From NCBI GenBank assembly GCA_963743035.1, contig CAVUOB010000009.1, positions 62,001 to 126,000 on the forward strand: DNA of 64,000 nucleotides. The letters run 5' to 3'. A model generated the notes under the pieces. It was not told the origin of the DNA. It saw only the letters and a program-made list of their open reading frames with translations, and did not search any database. Shown piece after piece: positions 27,787 through 36,498 of this stretch. How positions within the stretch are numbered: the first letter of the stretch is position 1; every line of letters starts with the position of its first letter. The DNA comes from PALSA-911 sp963743035 (GTDB taxonomy: Bacteria; Pseudomonadota; Alphaproteobacteria; Acetobacterales; Acetobacteraceae). The translations under genes were made by a program, and so were the position numbers.

Positions 27787-30486
27787 TCAGAACTGCTTCA
27801 ATAGCCGGTCGATATAGTCCAGCTCTTCCTGCGAGCGGCTGCGGTCTGCGCCGCGGCGGCGAAGCTCCTCCTGGATCGCCTGGGCCCGCTGGCGCTCGCG
27901 CTCCTCCGGCACCTGAACGTCGCCGCCTTCATCTGCGCCGGCGGTCCCCTGCCCCTGCTGGCGGCCGAACGGGTCCCGTCCGGCGCCGTGTCCGGGCGGC
28001 AAGCCGGCGCGGCCGCGTGCGCCGCTGCGGTCGCGGCCCCCCGGGCTGTTGCCCATCGAATCGCCGTTCGCGTCGTCGCCATCGCCCGGCGCCTCACCGA
28101 CGCCGATCTGGCCCGGCCCGAACTTCTTGGCCATGGTCTGGCCCATCTCCCGCCCGCCCTTCTGCAATGCCTCGATGGCGCGCTGCTGGGCCTCGGCGGC
28201 ACCCGGGTCGGAGCCGTCCGCCAGCGCCTGCCCGGCCTCGCGCATGGCGGTGTCGGCTTCCGACAGGCTCGGCGGCACGTCGCCGGTCAGATCGCCGAAT
28301 TGCTGCATCAACTCACCGAGCGCCCGGCGCAGGGCCTGCTGCACCCGCCGGTCCGCCTGACGATCCTTGCCGCCTTCAGCGGAGGGCTGATCGCCCGCAG
28401 ATTGATCCCCCTGGGATTTATCTCCCTGGGATTTATCCCCCTGGACCTGATCACGCTGGGCCTGGTCACGCTGGGCCTGATCGCCCTGGCGGTCATTGGC
28501 AAGGCGGTCCTGGGCGCGCTGCTGGGCACGGTCCAGCAGGCCGCCCTGGCGCGCGATCATGTCCTGCAATGCGCCGACCTGCTTCTCCCCACGCTGGCGC
28601 TTCTCGGCGCGCTGCCGGGCGGATTTCTGCGCCGCCTGAGCGTTGGCGGACTGGCCGTTCTTCAACTGGTCCAGCAGATCCTCGAGCTCGGCCAGACGCT
28701 GCTTGGCTTCGTCCATCCGGCCATTCTTCGCCGCATCCCGCGCCGCTTGCGCCATGCGGTCCAGGTCCCGTGCATCCATCTGCATCGCCTGCGGGTCGAA
28801 CTGTTCCTCCGTGCCATCGCGCCTGGCCTGTTCCAGCAGCGCCTGCAAGCGGTTCTGGATGGCCTCCTGCAGCTCCTTCAGCTTGCGGTCGACATCGGCG
28901 AGATTGGCGGGATTCGGTTGCTGGGCGGCACGGTCCAGGGCGTCACGCGCCGCCTGCCGCGCGTTCTCCAGCGCCCGGGCCGTGCGATCGACCTGGCCGT
29001 CCTCCAACTGCACCGCAAGCTCCCACATCCGCCGCTGCGCCTCCGGCACGGCTTCCGGCGCCTGGTCGCGCACCAGCGTGTAGTAGATGCCGGCAAGATT
29101 GAGAAAGGCGCCCAGATCGCCCTCGAAGGCCTTGGGCGCGAGCAGCATCTGATCCAGCACGGCCAGCACGTCTTCGCGATCCCCGGGATGCAGGGTCAGC
29201 CCGCGGCGAAGCTCGATCAGGGCGCGCGCGAGCGGATTGCGGAACTCCCGCTCGGGCAGGGTGAAGGTGATTTCCGCGCTCTCGCCGGCCTGGCCGAGCG
29301 CGTCGCGCGCGATCAGCCGGCCGCGCACATTCAGCCCGGCCCAGGGATGGGCGGAAAGATCCTCCACCGCCACGCCCTGTGCCTTCGCCGGGCTGTCGCC
29401 CGGCAGCGGCAGCGCGAGCTGCAGCGCCGCGGGCGGCACGTCCACCGGCTCGTTCAGCACCAGCTCGGCCTGCAGGGAAACCACGCCGTAATCATCCTCC
29501 GCCCGCCAGGGCAGCCGGATTTGCGGGCCGCGGGTGGATGGCGTGGGGCGATCCGCCCAGGCCACGGTTGGCGGACGGTCGGGGATGATTGTGAGGATCC
29601 ACGCCGCAAGCTCCTGTCCGTCGCGGCGAACGGACAGGCGGCCGCTGGCGTGCAATTCCTGCTCGCCCTGGAAGCTCGATTTGTCGAGTGCCTGCAACGG
29701 CTGTTCCGTGCCACCCAGGACGACCCCGGGCACTCCGCTTTCCGATCCGTTGCCGCCGGTGACGCTCACGGTCAGCCGTGCCCCGGCGGGAACGGAGACC
29801 GCCGGCGTGCCGGGCTTCAGGAATACCGGCGGCAGGCGGGTATAGGCGGGGGGCGTGATCCAGGCCTGGATCTCCGTGCCGGGCGCGGCGGCGGCGCGCG
29901 GCCAGGGCGGCGTCAATGCCTGGGCCAGCAGATCCGGCGCATCCCGGCCGGCAATGGCGATGCAGGCGAACAATGCCACCCCCAGCCCGGCGCGCAGCGC
30001 CCGCCGGTCGATCGCGGCGAGCCCGGGCCGCGGCAGCCCGACGCGCAGACGCCGCACCTCCTGCGCCATGCGGAGCAGATGCGCCTGCCAGAGCGCGGCC
30101 GCCATGGGATCGTCCCCCACCGGACGGTCGGACAGCGCCGCCAAAGGCCGATGCGCGAGCCCGGACGCACGCTCCAGCCGCCTGTCGGCCGCGGCGTCGT
30201 CGGGCAACACGATGCTGCGGATGCCGCGGGCCAGCGCGACGAGGAAGGCCACCGAAAACCCTGCCAGCAGCGCCAGATGCAGCCAAAGCGGCAGGCGCCC
30301 GGGCAGGTCCAGCAGCGCCAAGCACAGGAACAGGCCGGCGATGCCGAGCGGTGGCCAGAGGGCAGGCCAGAGCCGCTCGAACAGCAGCACTGCACGGGTG
30401 GCGGCACGGCGGGAGCGCAGGCGGCGCAGCAAGCCACCGGGATCCGCTCCCGGCGTGCCGCCCACGGGGCTCCCCCCGGAATTCAT
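27787..30486 (-). CDS. TIGR02302/DUF4175 family membrane protein with low-complexity C terminus
   Basis: An 899-residue protein. Two N-terminal hydrophobic spans lie at about residues 40-95 (LGIAGLFLCLALLDLPG; HLALLAGFSVAFLVALA), and another near 175 (LGVALFACIAIAG). A mostly beta middle region follows. From about residue 560 it is Gln/Arg/Asp-rich and probably coiled-coil, including near-repeats of QRDQAQRDQ and GDKSQGDKS. This layout defines the alphaproteobacterial TIGR02302 family of unknown function. It follows lysA on the same strand with 24 bases between, a placement also seen in relatives. The matching minus-to-plus long open frame opposite it is a compositional shadow. Confidence 0.83.
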   Translation of the reverse strand: MNSGGSPVGGTPGADPGGLLRRLRSRRAATRAVLLFERLWPALWPPLGIAGLFLCLALLDLPGRLPLWLHLALLAGFSVAFLVALARGIRSIVLPDDAAADRRLERASGLAHRPLAALSDRPVGDDPMAAALWQAHLLRMAQEVRRLRVGLPRPGLAAIDRRALRAGLGVALFACIAIAGRDAPDLLAQALTPPWPRAAAAPGTEIQAWITPPAYTRLPPVFLKPGTPAVSVPAGARLTVSVTGGNGSESGVPGVVLGGTEQPLQALDKSSFQGEQELHASGRLSVRRDGQELAAWILTIIPDRPPTVAWADRPTPSTRGPQIRLPWRAEDDYGVVSLQAELVLNEPVDVPPAALQLALPLPGDSPAKAQGVAVEDLSAHPWAGLNVRGRLIARDALGQAGESAEITFTLPEREFRNPLARALIELRRGLTLHPGDREDVLAVLDQMLLAPKAFEGDLGAFLNLAGIYYTLVRDQAPEAVPEAQRRMWELAVQLEDGQVDRTARALENARQAARDALDRAAQQPNPANLADVDRKLKELQEAIQNRLQALLEQARRDGTEEQFDPQAMQMDARDLDRMAQAARDAAKNGRMDEAKQRLAELEDLLDQLKNGQSANAQAAQKSARQRAEKRQRGEKQVGALQDMIARQGGLLDRAQQRAQDRLANDRQGDQAQRDQAQRDQVQGDKSQGDKSQGDQSAGDQPSAEGGKDRQADRRVQQALRRALGELMQQFGDLTGDVPPSLSEADTAMREAGQALADGSDPGAAEAQQRAIEALQKGGREMGQTMAKKFGPGQIGVGEAPGDGDDANGDSMGNSPGGRDRSGARGRAGLPPGHGAGRDPFGRQQGQGTAGADEGGDVQVPEERERQRAQAIQEELRRRGADRSRSQEELDYIDRLLKQF

Positions 30487-30510
30487 TTGGCCTCGGTCAT
30501 CTATGCGGGC

Positions 30511-31890
30511 TCATCGCAGCCACTCCGGAACGATTTCCTGCGCCCACAGGGCGGACAAGGGCTGGCGCTCGCGTATGACGGAAAAGCCCGCGGGCCCGGC
30601 CGCCGGGTCCAGCATGGCCTCGGCCGCCAAGGGCCTTGCGTTGTAGGTGGAGCTCATCACCGCGCCATAGGCGCCGGCATCCAGGATCGCGACCCGCGCG
30701 GCGGCGTCCAGCGGCGGCAGCCTGCGGTTGCGGGCAAAGGTATCGCCGCTTTCGCAGACGGGGCCGACGACATCGGCGGGCGCGGCGGGGCGTTGCGCAT
30801 CGACCGCGGAGAGCGGCAGGATGCCGTGGAAGGCGTCGTACATCGCCGGACGGATCAGGTCGTTCATCGCCGCATCCAGCACGATGAAACGCGAACCCGC
30901 CGCGCGCTTCTCCAGCACCACGCTGGCCAGCAGCACACCGGCCGGGCCGACCAGCCAGCGGCCGGGTTCGACCATCAGGCGCAAGCCCATATCGTGCAGG
31001 CTGGCGCGAATGGCCCCCGCCAGCGCCGCCGGGCTGCCGCCGGGCTCATCCGCGTAGCCGATGCCAAGTCCGCCGCCGCAATCCACGCTCTCGACGACCT
31101 GCCCGGCTGCACGCAACGCGCGCACAAGCTCGGCGATCCTCGCATAGGCGGCGCGGTACGGCGCGACCGAGAGGATCTGGCTGCCGATATGCACGGCAAG
31201 CCCCACCGGGCGTAGGCCGGGCAATGTCGCGGCATGGGCATAGAGCGCGGCGGCATCGGCATAGGCGATGCCGAACTTGTCGCGCGCCCGCCCGGTGCTG
31301 ATCTTGGCATGGGTGCCGGCATCGACATCGGGGTTGACCCGCAATGCCACGCTGGCAGTGCGGCCGGCGGCGGACGCGGCGGCGGAGAGCATTTCCAGCT
31401 CCTCGGCACTTTCCACGTTGATCTGGGCGATGCCTTCGGACAGCGCGAAGCCGAGCTCGGCGACGGTCTTGCCGACGCCGGAAAACACGATATCCGCCGG
31501 CGCGATCCCGGCCAGGCGGGCGCGGCGCAATTCGCCCTCGCTGACGATATCCGCCCCAGCGCCCTCGGCGCCGAGCACGCGCAACACTGCCAGATGGTCG
31601 TTGGCCTTCACCGCGTAATGCACATGCGCGTCCAGGCCGGCCTCGGTCAGCGCATGGTCCAGCGCGCGGTAGCGGGCACGCAGGCTGGGCGCGGAGATGA
31701 CCCAGGTAGGCGTGCCGAGCGCATCGGCAACGGCATTCAGCGGCACGCCATCCATCAGCAGCCCGTCCATGGCATGCATGGAGAGATTGGGATGCGAGGC
31801 GATCAGGTCGGCGATGCCCGGCTCCTCAGGATGGAGTTCGAGGGGATGGAGTTCGGGCAGGTCGGAAAGACGGGCGGAATGTGTGGCCAT
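30511..31890 (-). CDS. lysA: Diaminopimelate decarboxylase
   Basis: A 459-residue PLP enzyme that turns meso-diaminopimelate into lysine, the last step of lysine synthesis. The PLP lysine lies in VHYAVKAND, the glycine-rich phosphate-binding segment is VDCGGGLGIGYAD, and MVEPGRWLVGPAG and PVCESGDTFAR are the active-site motifs (the CESGD cysteine completes the site across the dimer). ATG 31890 is preferred to an in-frame TTG nine bases upstream. The usual family length is about 420 residues; the extra part is an N-terminal extension. It is followed by the TIGR02302 gene. Confidence 0.93.
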   Translation of the reverse strand: MATHSARLSDLPELHPLELHPEEPGIADLIASHPNLSMHAMDGLLMDGVPLNAVADALGTPTWVISAPSLRARYRALDHALTEAGLDAHVHYAVKANDHLAVLRVLGAEGAGADIVSEGELRRARLAGIAPADIVFSGVGKTVAELGFALSEGIAQINVESAEELEMLSAAASAAGRTASVALRVNPDVDAGTHAKISTGRARDKFGIAYADAAALYAHAATLPGLRPVGLAVHIGSQILSVAPYRAAYARIAELVRALRAAGQVVESVDCGGGLGIGYADEPGGSPAALAGAIRASLHDMGLRLMVEPGRWLVGPAGVLLASVVLEKRAAGSRFIVLDAAMNDLIRPAMYDAFHGILPLSAVDAQRPAAPADVVGPVCESGDTFARNRRLPPLDAAARVAILDAGAYGAVMSSTYNARPLAAEAMLDPAAGPAGFSVIRERQPLSALWAQEIVPEWLR

Positions 31891-32031
31891 GGGTACCAAG
31901 ATAGGGGGTTTCCGGCCAAAGCTAAATCAGATTGGCGGAAAAATCCTCCGCCGGCGCGACTTGCCCGGTTGCGGCTGCGGAAGTCTCGCAGGCGGTGCTA
32001 GACAGAAGCCGAAAAGCGCGGGGGAACGATC

Positions 32032-32862
32032 ATGGATGCCGAGTGGAAACGGGCCAACCGCGCCAGCTGGGACGAACGCGTCGGCGTTCATCTGGCACCT
32101 GGCGGCTATGATCTGGTGTCCCTGCGCGCCGGCACCGGCCGGATGAACGCGATCGAGGAAGCCGAACTCGGCCCCGTCGCCGGCAAGCGCGTGCTGCATC
32201 TGCAATGCCATTTCGGCCGCGACAGCCTGACCCTGGCGCAGCGCGGCGCCGATATCACCGGCCTCGATTTCTCCCCGCCGGCAATCGCCGCGGCGCGCGG
32301 CCTGGCGAGCGAACTGGGACTGGCCGCGCGCGCCCGCTTCGTGGAGGCCGATCTCTACGACGCCCGCGACGCGATCCCGGAGCCCGGCAGTTTCGACCTG
32401 GTCTACGTCACCTGGGGCGCGCTGATCTGGCTGCCGGATATCCGGCCATGGGCGCAGATCGTCGCATTCTTCCTCAAGCCGGGCGGGCGGCTCTATCTGG
32501 CGGAGGCACATCCGGCGGCGCTGGTGCTCGACGACCTGACACCGGCGCCGGACGGGATGCCCGGCTTCTACGCGCCCTATTTTGCCAGCGCGCCGCTGGC
32601 CTATGAACAGAACACAGACTACGTGAACGAGGCGGCGGTGTTGCAGAACACCACCACCTATACCTGGATCCATCCCCTCGGCGAGGTGATCACGGCTCTG
32701 CTGCAAGCGGGCCTGAGCCTGGACTGGCTGCATGAACACGATGCCGTCACCTGGCGCATGTTCCGCTGCCAGGTCGAAGACAGCGCGGGCCTGTACCGTT
32801 GGCCCGACCAGCCTTGGCTGCCGCTGGCGTTTTCGCTGTCGGCAACCCGCCGGCAGGTCTGA
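32032..32862 (+). CDS. Class I SAM-dependent methyltransferase
   Basis: A 276-residue protein. Motif I is RVLHLQCHFGRDSLTLAQRGADITGLDFS, with a CHFGRDS variant of the glycine-rich loop; FVEADLYDARDAI is motif II and FDLVYVTWGALIWLPD motif III. The N terminus (RANRASWDERVGVHL) is characteristic of a family annotated only as class I methyltransferase. A WIHPLGEVITALLQAGLSL segment and an aromatic C terminus follow. It reads outward from lysA and converges with the lptM-argH pair. Substrate unknown. Confidence 0.85.
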   Translation: MDAEWKRANRASWDERVGVHLAPGGYDLVSLRAGTGRMNAIEEAELGPVAGKRVLHLQCHFGRDSLTLAQRGADITGLDFSPPAIAAARGLASELGLAARARFVEADLYDARDAIPEPGSFDLVYVTWGALIWLPDIRPWAQIVAFFLKPGGRLYLAEAHPAALVLDDLTPAPDGMPGFYAPYFASAPLAYEQNTDYVNEAAVLQNTTTYTWIHPLGEVITALLQAGLSLDWLHEHDAVTWRMFRCQVEDSAGLYRWPDQPWLPLAFSLSATRRQV

Positions 32863-32908
32863 AGAGAGGCTGCGCGCCCGAAGCTACGCGCCTGAAGCTC
32901 CGCAAGAG

Positions 32909-33073
32909 TTACAGCAACGGCGCCGGCGCGGGTGCGGTCGGGAACGGCTCGGGCTTCGGGTAGCCCCTGGGGTAGATAATCTCGCTCGGCGGTCCGGGCG
33001 GGCTCGGCGGCCCCTTCTTGCCGCAGGCGGCCAGCGCCGCGGTCAGCGCCAGCAGCAGCAGGGCCGGCCTCAT
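32909..33073 (-). CDS. Small LptM/YifL-like lipoprotein
   Basis: A 54-residue lipoprotein. MRPALLLLALTAALAAC is a signal peptide with a lipobox ending at Cys17, directly followed by GKKGPPSPPGPP, the hallmark of the LptM (YifL) family; in E. coli LptM assists assembly of the LPS translocon LptD. The remainder is proline-rich. Its ATG overlaps the argH stop (ATGA), so translation is coupled to argH. An argH-lipoprotein pair is common in Alphaproteobacteria. Confidence 0.85.
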   Translation of the reverse strand: MRPALLLLALTAALAACGKKGPPSPPGPPSEIIYPRGYPKPEPFPTAPAPAPLL

Positions 33074-34518
33074 CCGAGCGCGTCCAGCCAGCGCGCCGCC
33101 TGCGCCGCCACATTCGTAGGTGCCGTGCCGCCATAGCTGACGCGCGAGGCGACCGAGGCCTCCACCGTGAGGACCGTAAACACATCCATGCTGATGCCGG
33201 GCTCGACCGTCTGCATCTCCGCCAGCGAGAGATCGGCGAGATCGACGCCCTTGGCTTCCGCCATCGCCACAAGCCGACCGGTGACATGGTGGGCGGTGCG
33301 GAACGGCAGCTTCAGCACCCGCACCAGCCAGTCCGCCAGATCCGTGGCGGTGGCGAAGCCGGAGCCCGCGAACTGGCGCATCCGCTGGGTGTTGGCGGTC
33401 ATGTCCCGCACCATGCCCGCGGTCGCGGCCAGCACCAGGGTCCAAGCCTCGGCGGCATCGAACACCGGCTCCTTGTCTTCCTGCATGTCTTTGGCGTAGG
33501 CCAGCGGCAGCCCCTTCATCACCGTCAGCAGCCCGACCAGGGAGCCATTGATGCGGCCGGTCTTGGCGCGCACCAGCTCGGCAGCGTCCGGATTGCGTTT
33601 CTGCGGCATGATCGAGCTGCCGGTGGTGAAGGCATCGGTCAGCCGGATGAAGCGGTACGGCGCGCTGCACCAGATGACGATCTCTTCGGCAAAGCGCGAC
33701 AGATGCATCGCCGAGATGGCGGCCGCCGACAGGAACTCCAGCGCGAAATCCCGGTCGGAGACCGCATCCAGGGAATTTGCCGTCGGGCGGTCGAAGCCGA
33801 GCTGCCGGCTGGTCAGGTCCCGGTCGATCGGGAAGCTGGTCCCGGCGAGTGCGGCCGAGCCCAGCGGGTTCTCGTTCAGCCGCCGGCGGCAATCGGCCAG
33901 GCGGCCGCGGTCGCGGTTCAGCATCTCCACATAGGCCAGCAGATGATGGCCGAACGTGACGGGCTGGGCGGTCTGCAGATGGGTGAATCCCGGCATGGGA
34001 TCACTGGCGTGAGCCTTCGCCTGCTCGGCCAGCACGCGCATCAGATCCTCGATCTGCGCGGTGATGCCGTCGATGGCGTCACGCACCCAGAGGCGGAAAT
34101 CGGTGGCCACCTGGTCGTTGCGGCTGCGCGCGGTGTGCAGCCGCTTGCCGGCCTCGCCGATACGCTCGGTCAGCCGCGCCTCGATGTTCATGTGAATGTC
34201 TTCGAGCGCGTCGTCGAACGGGAATTTCTCCGCCGAGATTTCCGCCGCGATGGCTTCCAGGCCGGTGCGGATGGAAATCTCGTCCTCGGCGGAGATCAGC
34301 CCGATATGCGCGAGCATCGCGGCATGCGCGAGCGAGCCCCTGATGTCCTGGCGCCAGAGCTTGCGGTCGAAGCCGATCGACGCATTTATCTCCTGCATGA
34401 TCACAGACGGCCCCGCGGCAAAGCGCCCGCCCCACTGGACGTTCGCGGCCTCGTTGCGCCGGTCTGACTTGCTGCGGGGATCCGGTTTGTCGTTCAAGGC
34501 TTTCGTCTTTCCAGGCAA
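33070..34518 (-). CDS. argH: Argininosuccinate lyase
   Basis: A protein of up to 482 residues that splits argininosuccinate into arginine and fumarate. The fumarase/aspartase superfamily signature GSSIMPQKRNPD is present, as are WGGRFAAGPSVIMQEIN, TARSRNDQVATDFRLW and GFTHLQTAQPVTFGHH. The N terminus is longer than in most members. No ATG is available before the core; TTG 34518 or the in-frame TTG 34497 (giving MNDKPDPRSK) are the candidates. It is divergent from the TlpA-like gene with only 12 bases between if the longer start is used, which favours the shorter one. Confidence 0.94.
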   Translation of the reverse strand: MPGKTKALNDKPDPRSKSDRRNEAANVQWGGRFAAGPSVIMQEINASIGFDRKLWRQDIRGSLAHAAMLAHIGLISAEDEISIRTGLEAIAAEISAEKFPFDDALEDIHMNIEARLTERIGEAGKRLHTARSRNDQVATDFRLWVRDAIDGITAQIEDLMRVLAEQAKAHASDPMPGFTHLQTAQPVTFGHHLLAYVEMLNRDRGRLADCRRRLNENPLGSAALAGTSFPIDRDLTSRQLGFDRPTANSLDAVSDRDFALEFLSAAAISAMHLSRFAEEIVIWCSAPYRFIRLTDAFTTGSSIMPQKRNPDAAELVRAKTGRINGSLVGLLTVMKGLPLAYAKDMQEDKEPVFDAAEAWTLVLAATAGMVRDMTANTQRMRQFAGSGFATATDLADWLVRVLKLPFRTAHHVTGRLVAMAEAKGVDLADLSLAEMQTVEPGISMDVFTVLTVEASVASRVSYGGTAPTNVAAQAARWLDALG

Positions 34519-34530
34519 AGGTATTCGGGT

Positions 34531-35106
34531 ATGCGGTTGATCTCTCGCCGGGGCGTGCTGGCGGCTTCGGGCGGTATGGCGGGCGGGACCCTAGCGTTGG
34601 GGCTGGCCGCGCGCAAACCTTTGGCTGCCGGGATGGCGGAGGGCCTGCCCGACCTGGCCACCGTGCTGAAGCCCACCGACCCGCCGGTCGCGCCCCCGGC
34701 GATCACCTTCCTCGACAAGAACGGCACCCCGCATCAGCTGGCCGAATTCCTCGGCCACGGCATGGTCGTCAATCTCTGGGCAACCTGGTGCGTGCCCTGC
34801 GTGGCCGAGCTGCCGGCGCTGGCGGCCCTGGCGCGCGCGCTGGCGCCGGACGACATCGCGGTGATGCCGCTGTCCTCGGACCGCGGCGGCCTCGCCAAGG
34901 TGGAGACGTTCTTCGACGAACGCGGCATCTCCGGGCTCCCGATCCTGCTGGACCCCAAGGGCGCGGCCGGGCAGGCCTGGGGCGTGCGGGGGATCCCGAC
35001 AACCCTGATCATCGACCGGCTTGGCCGCGAGCTGGCACGGGCCGAGGGCCCGGCCGACTGGTCGACACCAGCCGCGGCCCAGCTGATCCGCAAGCTGGTG
35101 GCCTGA
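34531..35106 (+). CDS. TlpA-like thioredoxin-fold disulfide reductase, exported by Tat
   Basis: A 191-residue periplasmic protein. The N terminus has a twin-arginine-like signal, SRRGVLAASGGMAGGTLALG. The redox site is WCVPC in VVNLWATWCVPCVAELP, the classic TlpA/ResA placement, and GIPTTLIIDRLG holds the cis-proline. TlpA proteins reduce periplasmic disulfides, for example for cytochrome c or cytochrome oxidase assembly. ATG 34531 is the only sensible start. It is divergent from argH, an arrangement seen in related genomes. Confidence 0.88.
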   Translation: MRLISRRGVLAASGGMAGGTLALGLAARKPLAAGMAEGLPDLATVLKPTDPPVAPPAITFLDKNGTPHQLAEFLGHGMVVNLWATWCVPCVAELPALAALARALAPDDIAVMPLSSDRGGLAKVETFFDERGISGLPILLDPKGAAGQAWGVRGIPTTLIIDRLGRELARAEGPADWSTPAAAQLIRKLVA

Positions 35107-35154
35107 GGGGCCGGCAATAGCGGGCCGACAAAAGTGGGCCGGCCATCGGGCGGC

Positions 35155-36498
35155 CTACACGCGCTCGGCCGCCTGCACCACGCCCAGCAGGCGTGCCTGC
35201 AGGGCGGCATCCTCCTCCAATGCCCGCGCGCTGCCTTCATAGGCCACCTGGCCGTTCACCAGCACATAGGCGCGATCGACCAGCGGCAGCACGGTCTCCG
35301 CATGGTGTTCGACGATCACCATCGCCACCCTGCCGCGCAGGCGCACCAGCGCGTCCATCACCTCCTTGACGATGGCCGGCGCGAGGCCCTCGAACGGCTC
35401 GTCGAGCAGGATGATCCTGGCCGGGACCATCAGCGCGCGGGCGATGGCCAGCATCTGCCGCTCCCCGCCCGACAGGCTTTCGGCCTTGGAACGTTGCAGG
35501 ATCCGCAGCTTCGGGAAAAGCTCGAAAACCTCCTCCAGCGACGCGCCGCCGGGGCGGGCGGCGATGCGGAGGTTGTCCAGCGTCGTCAGATTGGGGAATA
35601 GCCGCCTTCCCTCCGGCACCAGGGAAATGCCGCCCTGGTTGATCTCGTAGGGCTTGGCATTGGTGACGTCCTTGCCATCCAGCGTGATGTGCCCGGCGCT
35701 GGCGCGCACGGTGCCGGTGATGGCGCGCAGCGTGGTGGTCTTGCCGACGCCGTTGCGCCCGAGCAGGGCCACCGCCTCGCCCTCATGCACGGTCAGCGAC
35801 AGACCCTCCAGCACGATGCTGCCGCCATAGCCCGCGCTGAGCCCTTCCAGCACCAGCACCGGCCGGCCGGCCGCCGCCTGGCGCGCCTCGGCATCGGACG
35901 GCGCCGGCGGCGTGATGATGCGCTCGGTGCCGAGATAGGCGGCGATCACGTCCGGGTTGCCGGCGACCTCGGCCGGCCTGCCGTCGGCGATCACGCGGCC
36001 CTGGTGCAGCACGGTGATGCGGTCCGACAGCGCCAGCACGCGGTCGATGTCGTGCTCGATCAACAACACGGCGTGGGTCTCCGCCAATTGGCGGATCAGC
36101 GCGCCGACCACCTCCCGGTCCGCTTCCGCGAGCCCGGCCAGCGGCTCGTCCAGCAGCAGCAGCTTCGCCTGGGTGGCGAGAGATATCGCGATCTCCAGCA
36201 ACCGCTGCTCGCCATGGGAAAGATTGGCGCAGGGCTCGGCGGCGCGGTCCTGCAACCCCACCGCCGCCAGCAGCGACCAGGCGCGGGCATTGAGGTCGTC
36301 ATAGTCATAGGCATCCCGCCAAAGGCCATGGCTTCGTTTATCCTGCGCCTGCACCGCCACGCGCACATTCTCGAACGCGGTCAGGGTGCGGAACACGCTG
36401 AGGATCTGGAACGAGCGCGACAGGCCAAGCCGGATACGCCGGTGGATCGGCATCTGCGTGATGTCGTGGCCGTCGAACTCGATCTTTCCGCCGTTCGG
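35155..36498 (-). CDS. LivG C-terminal part fused to LivF: branched-chain amino acid-type ABC ATPase
   Basis: This reading frame holds the rest of a LivG-type ATPase (PIHRRIRLGLSRSFQ; LSHGEQRLLEIAISL signature; LLLLDEPLAG Walker B; the switch histidine in LLIEHDID), a linker of about 35 residues, then a complete LivF-type ATPase (LLGRNGVGKTTTLRAI Walker A; SLSGGERQMLAIARAL; IILLDEPFEGL). The LivG part has no Walker A of its own; that lies in the upstream frame. Fixing one extra C in a CCC run at about 36497-36499 joins this frame to LivM-LivG, giving one protein of 833 residues. The first in-frame ATG is at 36453. Energises uptake of branched-chain amino acids or similar amides. Confidence 0.78.
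   Translation of the reverse strand, partial: PNGGKIEFDGHDITQMPIHRRIRLGLSRSFQILSVFRTLTAFENVRVAVQAQDKRSHGLWRDAYDYDDLNARAWSLLAAVGLQDRAAEPCANLSHGEQRLLEIAISLATQAKLLLLDEPLAGLAEADREVVGALIRQLAETHAVLLIEHDIDRVLALSDRITVLHQGRVIADGRPAEVAGNPDVIAAYLGTERIITPPAPSDAEARQAAAGRPVLVLEGLSAGYGGSIVLEGLSLTVHEGEAVALLGRNGVGKTTTLRAITGTVRASAGHITLDGKDVTNAKPYEINQGGISLVPEGRRLFPNLTTLDNLRIAARPGGASLEEVFELFPKLRILQRSKAESLSGGERQMLAIARALMVPARIILLDEPFEGLAPAIVKEVMDALVRLRGRVAMVIVEHHAETVLPLVDRAYVLVNGQVAYEGSARALEEDAALQARLLGVVQAAERV

Noticed and set aside
27988..31215. An open plus-strand frame of over 1000 codons
   Set aside because: Antisense to the TIGR02302 gene and lysA; a GC-skew shadow with no domains.
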